A stretch of DNA of 64,000 bases from Prinsepia uniflora (taxonomy: Eukaryota > Streptophyta > Magnoliopsida > Rosales > Rosaceae): the NCBI GenBank assembly GCA_032719365.1, contig CM064876.1:61809864-61873863 (forward strand), read 5' to 3'. Positions 22,846 to 33,926 of this stretch are shown in pieces. The number at the start of each line of letters is the position of its first letter. Within the stretch, counting starts at the first letter, position 1. Under the pieces are notes generated by a model. That model had not been told where the DNA came from. It ran no database searches and saw only the letters and a program-made list of their open reading frames with translations. The translations under genes were made by a program, and so were the position numbers.

Positions 22846-24508
22846 TGTAATGACCCGTCCCGAATATCGGGATTGAATTTTAATTAATTATGATTTAGAA
22901 TGACTAATCGGGGATTAGTTGGGTGAAATCGGACGAAACGTGCAAAATGATCGTTTTGCCCCTAGTGTGGGCAAAATGTTGACTTTTAGTTCGAGCGGTC
23001 AAACGGACTTTGACCGATGATTGTGACGTAGTTCGGGACGTCACGAGTTCATAGACAGGTGGCACGTTCGATTCCGACATTCGAGGAAAAAGTTATGGCG
23101 TTCGGAAGTTGAGGGGTATTTTGGTAATTTGGCATATTAGGGGTCAAATGTTGACTTTTGACCCGGGAGGCCCGATGGACGAGGGCCAAGGACCGTTACG
23201 TAGGTATCGTCGATACGAATCCAATGACAGGCGGCATGCCGAAATCGGAGATTCGACGACGAAGTTATGGTCACGGAATCGGGCTCGATTAACCGAACGA
23301 ACCAGGATTAAAATAATATTTTAATATGAACAGTACCCGGTGACTGAACACACTTAGATGAGTGACAAGTGTCACTCATCCCCTAAATTCAGGCATGAAA
23401 TCAGATCCCATGTTTTGGGGAAAACATAATTATTATGTTTTATTAATTAATTAAACTAAATTATTCTTAATTCATCCATTAACCCCCCTTTTTTCTTCAA
23501 ACCGTGCAAATTGGGGGAAACAAAATTGAGAGAATTCAGCTCCCTTCCACTGCCGGTTCTGAAGAGAAAATTGAGAGCTTTGAGTGACAGATTTAACAAG
23601 AGAATTACGGGGACAAAGGGAGAATTAGAAATCAAAAATCGAAAAATTATCAATTTTGGGGGGAAATCCGAATTTCAAGTTTGAGGCCGTGTGGATCGAA
23701 ATTGATGCTCGAGTAAACTTTTTGGGATCAATACGAGTCGATCTGCAACAAGAACGAAGAGAATTGGTGTCGATTTAAGCAAGAACAGAAGGAACGTAAT
23801 CTTCGAAATTTCGACCTTGAGTCGAGGAATTTGAGGCTTCGATGGATGAAATTGGACTGGGGATGATGTTCCTGAGGATCCCACGATGCTTCTGGAAAGA
23901 TCAATTGAAGGAAAACATTTGAGATTGAAGAAGTTCCATCTTTGCACAGTGTGCGGCTATTCTTCGAATAATCGAGTTTGTGTCGACTGATTTGAGGTAA
24001 GTGTTCGTGAAATTGACTTCACAAAACCTTAATTGGATTCAAATAGAAGCTGTTCGAATGCTCAATTGAATTAATTAGTATCGAATTGATAGGAGACAAG
24101 TCGGGTTATCTCGCGGGCCAACTGGACCCGTTTTACAGAGAAACGGGTTGAGACGACAGTACTGTAGCTGGCGCGTGGCTTCCACGCGCAGCCGCTTGCG
24201 GCGACGGGTGGGGGCGCGTGATTGAGAATCCCGAGGTACGATCAACATGACTTTTGATCCTCTCAGTGTAACGAACATTTTAACGTTGGTTTCGAGGAAA
24301 TCGGATATTGTTTCGATAATGTTCCGCGTATCCGAAGTTTTGTTTTACGTTAAAAATACGTATTTAAATCCCGAAAAAATTGGGGAAAATTATATGTTGT
24401 ATTTTGAGATGTTAGTAATCCTCTATAATGATTTTGGACAGGAGTTGTGATTTCCAGATTTTACGGAATAACGTGCAGCTCGGAAACGAACCGTTTTGAA
24501 CGGTGTGT

Positions 24509-25973
24509 GTGAGTGGACTTTGTTTTCTAACCGTGATGCATGCATATATGATTTAAATGCCTTATTATATGATTTTATAAGCTTGGGCATGATTTATGTT
24601 TCAATCCGGTAATTTCTCGGTTTTATGATTATTATATTATTATTTTTGGGCGATTTTCGAGAAATTACGAAATTTGGTAAAAATGATGTTTGGACTTGTT
24701 TTATGAGTCCGGGATTGAAATTGATTGAAAATAATGTTTGGACTCGGATTATTGAGTCATGGAATGAAAAATGATGTGGTGACTCGGGAATGAGTCAATG
24801 GTCAATTTCGTGGATTTACGTGAAAATGGCAACGGAGATTGCAACACATGGATTTGCGTGATAATGGTATGTTGGGCGTGAGAACCTAAGTGAATAGTGA
24901 TTTTGACTCGGATTTGGAGTCACTTGTGAATTTGTGAAATTAACGATTTATGGTGATTTTATGATTATTTTAATCAGTCTTTCGGGCACGTTTTACGAGG
25001 AACGTGCAAATGATGTTTTGGGCTAGGCCCGGAGTTTAAATGATTTCTAAAATGATATTTTGGCTTTGTTGGCGAGTCAATGATGATTTCCGGATTATTT
25101 TATTGATTTAAAATGTGATTTTAACGGTTTATGTGTAAAAGGTATTTTGGGCTTTGAGACCCAGTCGGAAATGATCTTGACTTTGTATGAAGACAAGATT
25201 TGATTGAAATGTTTTGGGATGTAATTCCCGAGATGGTTTTCATTGTGATTGTGATATTCCCAGACGGTAGGAGCTTGGAGGGATTACCCAGACGACCGGA
25301 GCTTGGGGGATGTGATTGTAAGATCCAGAGTTGATCCTATGGTAGTCAGCTTCTCGGATGAGACTGAGCCTGGATGTACCACTCGGATGGGTCTGAGCCT
25401 GGGGATGTGTACTCCCAAAGGTGACTGAGCCCGAGGGGGTTGAGCCCAGAGGTGTCTATTCCCGAGAGAGTGACATGATATTGGCCTACGCGTAGTGCAG
25501 CACTTGTGAGTAGTGCAGTTTGATTGATTGTGCACTTGTGAGTAGTGCAGATGTGATTTGTGATATTTTATGCACTTGTGAGTAGTGCGGATGGATTGGA
25601 TTGATATATTTATTGTGCACTGGTGATTAGTGCTGAGTGATGTTGTTTGTGATAGCGTGCTGGTATTGAGTACGGGTTTTTAGTCTTTGTGGCCAGGTGA
25701 TTATGTTTTCACATGTTGTGGCCTAAGAGCCGGGATTTGATGTTTTATAACATGAACTGATTTGGTGAACATGAGTTTTATAGACCATGGGAAAATATGT
25801 TTTGATTTTATCGGTCCACTGTTCATACTTGAATGATTTCATACTATTACTCATGTTTTACGATATGCATGCAAGTTTGTGAAAACTGGAGGGTAAGAAT
25901 GTATTTTGGAAAATGTTTTTATAAGAGGTCATTTTTGTCCACTCACACCTTTTCTGTTTTATTGACCCTTCAG
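24509..25973 (+). other. Predicted intron inside LTR D
   Basis: Donor GTGAGTGGAC at 24509; the complementary GTCCACTCAC at 25937-25946; acceptor TTGACCCTTCAG ending 25973. The ten donor bases are perfectly complementary to the ten near the acceptor. ATGCATGCA occurs just inside each end. Unverified by transcript data. Confidence 0.5.
25500..25633. repeat. GCACTTGTGAGTAGTGC palindrome array in LTR D
   Basis: Copies at 25500-25516, 25532-25548, 25572-25588 and a two-base variant at 25617-25633; each has 5-bp complementary arms (GCACT/AGTGC). Confidence 0.9.
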
Positions 25974-26150
25974 ATCGTGGCGTGATGATCGAGGCTATTT
26001 GAGAGGTGGAGGTATGAGCGGGCACCGGCGCAAATATCCCTTGTCTGGCAGGTGCTGAAGGGTAGTTTCGGACTTTCAGTTGACTTGTTAGACGGGAGTA
26101 GGACCGGGCACGGTTAACTTTGTCCTTCGGGGACGGGTCCTATCACAAAG

Positions 26151-27468
26151 TATAGTGTAGAAGATGGGGGAAGCACTCGGTCAACTCAATCCTAATGTGT
26201 GGATTGTGATATGCTCCATCTACACGGCCTTCTGGTGGGTAGAGCAACATGAGCCGACCTACGCTCAACTGATGTACCTGTATGAGTTTGGCTTCTGGCA
26301 ATAGAGCGCCGGGTGGATCTTCGTTCGGTACTGAAAGAAAAATAAGAGGGGTGAGTTCATCACAAAATGAAGTTTTGTTTGGTCGGTGGCAATTAGGTGG
26401 GGAATACCGAAAGGGATCCTATACTGAGCAAGCTTCATACCGAAGGTACTTAGTCGTCTTAGTGTTGTAGGTTTAGTCATATGTTTTCGTATTGCATGTG
26501 TTATTTTCCAAGTGTTTGTTGATTCCAACCTCTATCTCAATGTGCAAGTTTATTCCAAATCGAGGAGATCTCTACGAAAGGGTAGGAAATCATCTAGAAA
26601 GTAAAATCGGTGTTGGACGATTTGGAGTGCATTCGACGCATTCTTTGGGTGCCAAGGTTTCAGCACTCAACCAAACTGATTGACACTGACGAGCGTATGT
26701 CCCTGTCACTAAGTTGGGCTTGTGTTTTTTTAATTATTTATTTTGCTGAGTTTGTGATTGGTGTTCCAGTTCCTCTCTATCTGGTTTAAAACATCTACAA
26801 GGACGCCTTGGTAGTTAAAATAAAGGTTGACAAGGATTTGAAGCGGAAGCCCAAGAGTCCTCCTTGGACCCCTAAAGGGAAGTCAGTTGAGACCGAGGAG
26901 GATAGGGTTATCATGCCTAAAGTGAAGCAGCTCAAGGTACAATTTGAGGCTGAGGTAGTGCGGCTAGCCCAGGCCACCATTGGTGACTCAAGGACAATGT
27001 CGTGAGAGAAGGAAAGTGAAGAAGACCGTGAGGGCCAAGGAGGAGCTCCAGACGAAGATGGTGGAAATCGAGAAAAATGTAGCTCGGAACTAGAAGGAGC
27101 TCGACCGAGTTAAGGCTACCCAGGAGGCCGACTTGGCTCGTGCTCATGAATAGGCAGTGGTAGAGTTTAAAGAATCAGAGGAACAAGATAAGGTTAAGAA
27201 CGAATACACCACCGACTGCGTGTGGAAGTTCTTCAATAACCTCTCTTTCCACAATCCAGATTTTTCAGTCCAGACTTCCTAGCTCAGTCGGAACATAACT
27301 GCTGAGATGTTCACCAAGGACTTGTCCGATAAGGAAGAAGATAACACCGAGGGTAAAGGCGAAGAGCAGAAGACCGAGTCTATTCAGATAGAGGGTCAAC
27401 TTGAGACCGAGCAATCAGAGGTTCAACCCAAACAGGAAGAGGGTCAGCTCGAGGACAAGCAGCTGGAT
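26151..27468 (+). pseudogene. Antisense extra ORF of element E, fragment 2
   Basis: Continues from 22845 after removal of LTR D. Across frameshifts it reads LGQLNPNVWIVICS, then YTAFWWVEQHEPTYAQLMYLYEFGFW, matching the typical core of the Transposase_28 type domain (L-x-PNxW ... EPT ... Y). Next is a Lys/Glu-rich, coiled-coil-like stretch (about 26800-27180), then DCVWKFFNNLSFHNPDF (about 27218-27268), typical of the C-terminal half of these proteins, and an acidic tail (EEDNTEGKGEEQ..., about 27325-27460). At least four stops and several frameshifts. Interrupted at TGGAT by solo LTR F; the last few codons are at 31063-31099. Confidence 0.62.
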
Positions 27469-30400
27469 TGTCAGGACCGCCCCAGGAAGGGGCATCGATA
27501 ACCGCGCCCGGTCCTGCTCCCGTCTGGCAAGTCGACTGAAATACCCAAGTTACCCTCAGTACGTGCCAGACCAGGGATAGCCACAAGTGCTTACTCATGC
27601 CTCCGCCCCTCGTACAGCCTCGAACAACGCGCCACGACCTGGAGGGTCAATAAAAAACCAAAAGGTGTGAGTGGACAAAAACAAATTAGTTTAGCAAAAG
27701 CAGTTACAACAAGCGTTTTTACCCTCCGCGTAAAAACGAATGCATGCATACAAAAATCATTTCGCAATCGGTTAAGATTTTCCACATAAGAAAAACTGTG
27801 TATCAAAATTTCAACATAAGGGAAAACTCGTATGAATCTCAAAATCATTTTTCCTTCCTCAACCATCGGGTCTTAGCCCGTAACCATAATCACCGGGCCG
27901 CAGCCCAAAACCACGAATCAAATCAAATGCACAACATGATCCAAAACCAACAACCATATATCGGGCCACTGCCCAACTCAACTGAAACATCAGAAATCAT
28001 CAATAAATCACAAGTCAATCATTTTGCTGGATATCAAGTGCGCCCGAGTCTTTAAACTCAAAACCATGCGCATAAACAGGCCTTCCCGGGATATCAACGA
28101 GTCTTTAAACTCAGAACATAATCAATAGGCCTCGGGGGTATCACAGTAACCGAGTCTTTAAACTCACGAGTCTTTAAACTCATTAAAGGCCCTCCCCCGT
28201 CATCAATTAACCGAGTCTTTAAACTCAAAACGTGCTCCAGCAATAGCACCGGGTTTTTAAACCCAAAACAGTTTTCAAACACAACAACGGGTCTTTAAAC
28301 CCCAAAACAGTTTATCAATCACGACAACGCAGGATCCTTCCCAAAATCGCATTTTTCACAACAGGACGCATGGTCCGAATTTCCACATTCAATTCTCCAA
28401 ATCATACTTCACAAACATAATCAAATTATCATTAAACACGTGGCATGTACAATCATACCAAATCACTTTATTAAATCATTTTTCATTCCCGAATTCGAAT
28501 TCGCGATAATGATTCCGTAAGCCGGCATCCGGAAGCATCATCCTGAACCCAAACCAAGAATCCGCTTTATTATTTCCGAAAACTGAAATCGCGTAAATCA
28601 AAGTTACTTTTATGCCCCGAGCATTAAGCCCGAAATCACCTTTTTCAAATCCAATTAAATTCTTAGGAATCACTTCTTTCTCAAATCTCATTTTCAACAC
28701 ATAGAAACCACAATCATAATCACCAAAATCACGATCCAATCAGAATATACTCAAAACCCATTTTTAAAATCCTCAAAATCACAAGTCTCATTTCAATCCC
28801 CAAATTCAAACATCAACAGTGATCAAATCACAATAACTCGAAATCTCGTAAAACGTGCAAATCCGGAACGTTCTCGAAAAACGTGTCAAAATCGTAGGTC
28901 ACACTCGCAAATCATAAACAACCTTCTTAAATCATTTTATACCTATTTCATATAACTTCTTTCATTAAACCATCATTAAGCACACAATTGGCCATAGTCT
29001 CGAAATACGTGTAATTTCACATGTATAGTAAAAATGCGTATAAACACGGAAATCGGAGACGTATAAATACGGAAATCAAACTCAATCACAACTTATAATC
29101 ATAATCATAAAATCATAGAAATAATTTATGCATGCATTAAATTTGAAAGCAACGTCCACTCACACACCAATTTTAAAGCTCGGTTTCGCGCCGCACGCGG
29201 TTTCGTAATTTCCGACATTTTCCAGAAATTCCAAATCCTGTTCGAAAACACACTTTAGTGTCACTAAGGGCTTACATAAAAACATACTAATTTCCCATAA
29301 TTTTCCGGGAATTAATCGTTAATTACAAACGTAACGGAAATCTTCGGACCCTCGAAACCATATTGAAACGGGGTCCGATAAACTCGAAATCAACGCTAAA
29401 ATGTTCGTCATACCGTGTAGAACAGAAGTCGTTTTGAACTCACCTTGAGAAACCGTCCCATGCGCCCTCACGCGCCGCCGCAAGCGGCTGCGCGTGAAAG
29501 CCACGCGCCAGCTACAGTGCGGTGTACAGTCGTCGTTCTAACCCGGATTGCTGGTAAACAGGCCCTTTCACCCGGGACTCGACCCGATCAAATTCCTGCG
29601 AGAAACCATCCAAATTCTTCAATTGATCCCACAACTAGACTCGCAATACACTCAATTAGGGGTCTGTAATACTCATTCAAATCGACACGGTCTAAAACCA
29701 ACTCAATTGAACTCAAATCGTACTTGAAGTTCATAATCCCAGTTCAACTCGATGTCACTGATTCCTTCAATTGATTAGTGGGGAAGCATCGTAGACTCAC
29801 CCACACGTTGTTTGTGAACTCAATTTCACAAGAACTTACCTCCATGACCACGACTCCAAGCTCGGTTTTTCTGCAACTCAGTCGTGACTGTCCATGGCTC
29901 CCAGGCTTCGAGCTTCGGTCCCCTTGATCTGGATCGACTAAATGATGTCCCAGAAGACTGAATTGAGCCTTGAATTGGCTTGGGTTGCCCTACATTTCGA
30001 GTTCAGATTTTTGAATTGCTCAAACACGGTTTCGGGTTTCTTAAGCATTCCCTCACCAATTCCTTTCATTTCCTCAGCTCTCAGACACACCAAATGAATC
30101 ACTCTCACTCCCAATGCTCCCTGGTATCAGAATTGTGACCCAACACCCGTGGAAACCTCACTCAGACTCACTGAGTCTCTGTTTCCCGCAAACAAGCCCA
30201 GACCAATTTTAAAAATTCTTCCCGTGCTCTGCCTACACACACCCACAATCTCTTGTTTCCCACCCGACGCATAAAAAATCCCTTAGCCATTAAACAACTC
30301 ATCAGCCCAATAATCCTCTCACAGGTCATGTAGGTGGTCGATTAGGCGTGGGGAACATCCCCTGTTTCTTCTATTTTCAGGTGCACCAGCCACGATTTGG

Positions 30401-31057
30401 TTGCCCATTTCCACCGTCCACACGGCCATGTCTCCCACTAACAAGATTAAACAATCCAATAACCCTTCAACTACAATTTAGCCCATCCAATTTGCCCCAA
30501 AAACCAACCACCCGTGCACTGGAATGTCTCCCATTAACAGGTGCTACAGTAACCGTTCAAACAGCCCTTGCGAAATTACCATTCTGCCATTGTGCAGAAA
30601 ATTACCAAAATGCCCCTCACGCATCCATGCCCGTAACTCGGTCACCCGATGTCCGTTTTCGGCGTGCCGCATGTCGTTGTACTCGGGGCATCGAGACGAA
30701 CATAACGGTCTTCGAGTCATATGGATATCAATTGTCAAACAAAAAGTCAACTTTTTCCCTTACAACGTCCAATTTACGATAATGCCCCTGGACTTCCGCA
30801 CGTCATAACTTTCACCCTGTTCGTCCGAATCGGACGTGCCACCTGTCTATGAACTCGTGACGTCCCAAACTACGTCACGGTCATCGGGCAAGGTCCATTT
30901 GACCGCCCAAATAAAAAGTCAACGTTTCACCCACGACTAGGGGCAAAACGATCATTTTGCCACGTTCGTTCGTTTCCACCCAACTAACCACCGATTAACC
31001 CTCTTTAATCATGATTAGTTACCAATCTAATCCCAAGTTCCGGGATGGGTCGTTACA
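27469..31057 (-). repeat. Solo LTR F (3589 bp), TSD TGGAT
   Basis: TGTCAGGACCGCC...GGGTCGTTACA with perfect TSD TGGAT at 27464-27468 and 31058-31062. Related to D/G but a distinct subfamily. Landmarks: predicted intron from donor 29158-29163 to acceptor at 27639 (minus strand); GAGTCTTTAAACTC array 28046-28305; GCGCGTG/CACGCGC hairpin 29490-29508; coding-like block TNILALISSLSDPVSIWF on the minus strand near 29405-29355. The 144-aa frame at 30348-30782 lies within U3 and is not supported as a gene. Confidence 0.93.
28046..28305. repeat. GAGTCTTTAAACTC palindrome array in LTR F
   Basis: Five exact copies plus variants GGGTTTTTAAACCC and GGGTCTTTAAACCC, again with matched changes in both arms. 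Inside the predicted intron, as in LTR C. Confidence 0.88.
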
Positions 31058-31062
31058 TGGAT

Positions 31063-31099
31063 GCCAAGATTGAAGAGCTAGATTAGCAATTAGCCTTTG
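31063..31099 (+). pseudogene. Antisense extra ORF of element E, fragment 3
   Basis: Thirty-seven bases between solo LTR F and element G. They continue the acidic/glutamine-rich tail (AKIEELD, stop, QLAF). The rest of the ORF is absent, replaced by G; CTTTG (31095-31099) would be G's left target site. Confidence 0.5.
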
Positions 31100-33890
31100 T
31101 GATAGGACCCGTCCCCGAAGGACATAGATAACCGTGTCCAATCCTGCTCCCGTGTAACAAGTTAACTGCAGTTCCGAATTTACCCTCAGCGCTTACCAAA
31201 CAAGGGATAACCGCACATGTGTCCAATCATGCTTCCACCTCCCGATCAGCCTCGATCATCGCGCGACGACCTGGAGGGTCAATAAAAACATAAAAGGTGT
31301 GAGTGGACAAAAATAAACATTTATAAATACATTTGAGGAAAATCAATCTTACCCTCCAGTTTCACAAACATGCATGCATATAATAAAACATGAGTAATCG
31401 CGTGAAATCAATCAAGTATGAACAGTGGACCGATAAAATCAAAACATGTTTTCCCATGGTCCACATTTTCTCTTAAACTCATGTTCATCAAATCAGTTCA
31501 TGATATAAAGTATCTAGACACAAATATTAATAAATCAAAAATATCACCAATTCATTATATCTAATCTTAATATCCAAGTAAATGTCACGACATCAATGCA
31601 ACGCGTGCAAACTCGGAAGTCTCAGGTCCGAGTACATCCCCAGGATCTACGATGTCTAGGGTGATATCATCTCCAGGATCTACGACGTCTGGAGGATATC
31701 ATCATAATCTCACACTCCTGAGATTGAGCCTCCCTCGGAGCTACTCATCTCCAAGTAGTGGATCGTGACTACTCCAAAATCTACGATGTCTAGAGGAGAC
31801 TATCAAATCACAGAGGATGGTATATATGGAACAGTCACCAAATCCAGTAATATCATTTGAAAACCATTTATGTCTCAAATCAAATCAAAAACATTTCAAC
31901 AGGGACTATGCCCGAAACATAGCTTTCACAAAGCAAGTTCCACAAATCCATCATAAAGTAGTGTCCAGAATTCACTTTATAAATCAAAATAATCAATTTA
32001 ATCGTATTCTCATGTGACTCCAAATCCGAGTCAAAATCACTATCCAATTGGGTCTCTAGCCAAAAAATATCATTTTCACGCAAATCCGTGGAATCGCAAC
32101 CTCAGTTGCCAATTTCACATAAATCCATAAAATATATCCAAGAGCATTACAAATCCATCAAATCATTTCATGACTCATAATCCGAGTCAAAACCGATCTC
32201 AAATCTCGGGCCTTCGCCCAAAACAGCAAGTTCACAGTTTTATAAAAAATCGTGCCCGAAACAATATAAAATAATATAATATTCTCAAAATCCAGAAATC
32301 ATCATATCGAAAAATTAATCATGTCAAATCATTTTAAATCATATAATAAAGCATAAAACACATATGCATGCATTCTGGGTAGAAAACAAAAGTCCACTCA
32401 CACACCGTCCAAATTTCCCGCTTCCGAGCCGCACGTTTTTTCGTAAATTCTGGAAGTCACCATTCCTGTCCAAAATCATTATCAAGGGTCACTGACACTC
32501 CAATATACCTCAGGTAATTTTCTCCAATTTTTCCGGAATTTAAATACGTATTTTAAACCTACATTAAAATTTCGGATACACAGAACACTATCGAAACGGT
32601 ATCCGATTTCCTCGAAACCAGTGCCAAATTATTCATTACATTAAATGGAATAAAATTCATGTTGACCTCACCTCGGAAATCGAGGCCACGCGCCCTCACA
32701 CGCCTCCGCAAGCGGTTGCGCGTGAAGTCCACGTGCCGTGTATAGTACCCTGCTACAGTCGTCTTTCTCGCCCGTTTGTCTGTAAAACGGGTCTGGTTGG
32801 CCCGCGGCTTAACCCGGCTGAATTCTTGTCAATTTTTCACTAATTTCTTCAATTGATGCATCAAATAGCATCGTTAGGAGTCTAATTAGGGTTCTGTAAT
32901 CTTACTTCCTTGAGAATTTACCTCAATCCCTCAATTAAAACCCGATTTGTCGAAGAACACTCAAGGACTGTTCATCCTTCAATCTTGACCAATTCCAGTT
33001 GTTTTCTTGAAATTGATTCACTCAGAAGCTTCGCAGGATTCATCTAAAGAGGTTTCCAATCTCAATTTCAACCTTCATTCACTCTAAACATTCCAACTCA
33101 ACTGGGATTTTCAAAACGAAATACAAATGTCGTATGGGCGCATTTCTTCACCATTTCCTTCACTTTCAATCCCACTCGACTCGTTTAGACCTCTAGAAGC
33201 TCATCCTTGTCCCTGTTTCCATAAATTAATAACCCAATTCAAAATTTGATCCCAAGTCATCAATTCAAGGTTTCGGGTGGGTTTCGAGTGGGTTTCGGTT
33301 TTTCTGGGTTTTTCCTTCCCTTTTTCTTCTCTATTTCCTCACAATTGCACTCTCAATTTGAGTCTAATCTCACAAATACAGTTAGGAGTTTAATGGTTTC
33401 CTTGGATCGACATCCTTCCTCTATTTCTTTCTTAAACACACACACGGTTACTCCAGCACATATATCCTATCCAAATATCAGATATTGCACAAACCTCATC
33501 ACCAATTACCACTAATTTTTCCCTTACAGTGACAGATGTCACTAAGTAACAAATCCTCATCCAAATCAACGAGGAACAGGTGTCCCTCATCAGGCTAATA
33601 CTAGTTGAATCGGCCAAAGTTAATCAAATGACCTTTATGCCTCTGCTTGTACAAATTACCAAATTGTCCTTCACCTTCCCAGACTCGTATCTTTGTCATT
33701 CGAATTCTGATTGACGCATGCCGCCTGTCTACGGAATTAGCGTCCCAAGACTTACACAACGGTCCTTACAAGAAATCCATATAAGGTCCCGATCAAAAAG
33801 TCAACTTTTGGCCCTTATAATCAGGGGCAAAGTCGTCATTTCCTTCAAATTTTCCAAATTTTCCTTTTATCAAATTTTCGGGTCGTTACA
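31100..33890 (-). repeat. Element G 3' LTR (2791 bp)
   Basis: TGATAGGACCCGTCCCCG...GGGTCGTTACA. Predicted intron (minus) from donor 32396-32401 to acceptor at 31271. ATCTACGATGTCTAG-type repeats at about 31640-31800. Hairpin relic 32718-32736. Coding-like block MNNLALVSRKSDTVSIVF on the minus strand near 32630-32580. Worn U3 palindrome AGTGACA/TGTCACT at 33528-33543. Confidence 0.9.
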
Positions 33891-33926
33891 ACCTACCCCC
33901 CTTAAAGAATTTCGTCCTCGAAATTC
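33891..33926 (-). other. Polypurine tract and adjacent hairpin of element G
   Basis: The minus strand reads TAAGGGGGGTAGGT (33904-33891) next to the LTR, preceded by the perfect hairpin GAATTTCG / CGAAATTC (arms 33907-33914 and 33919-33926), the same design as in A and K. Confidence 0.85.

Larger units (their letters stand above)
22846..26145 (+). repeat. Solo LTR D (3300 bp), TSD CAAAG
   Basis: TGTAATGACCCGTCCC...ACGGGTCCTATCA with perfect TSD CAAAG at 22841-22845 and 26146-26150. Same family as element G (its end is the reverse of G's TGATAGGACCCGTCCCCGAAGG). Landmarks: GACAGGTGGCACG near 23055, GACAGGCGGCATG near 23226; palindrome 23357-23380; hairpin 24171-24189; short coding-like frame 24247-24450; predicted intron 24509-25973; GCACTTGTGAGTAGTGC array 25500-25633. 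Confidence 0.93.

Noticed and set aside
19222..28305. CRISPR-like array of short repeats (GAGTCTTTAAACTC)
   Set aside because: Spacing is irregular, the units lie inside plant LTRs and no cas-like gene is present; a eukaryotic retroelement context is certain.
30348..30782. 144-aa plus-strand frame
   Set aside because: Within U3 of solo LTR F and antisense to it; proline/cysteine-rich and lacking any known domain.
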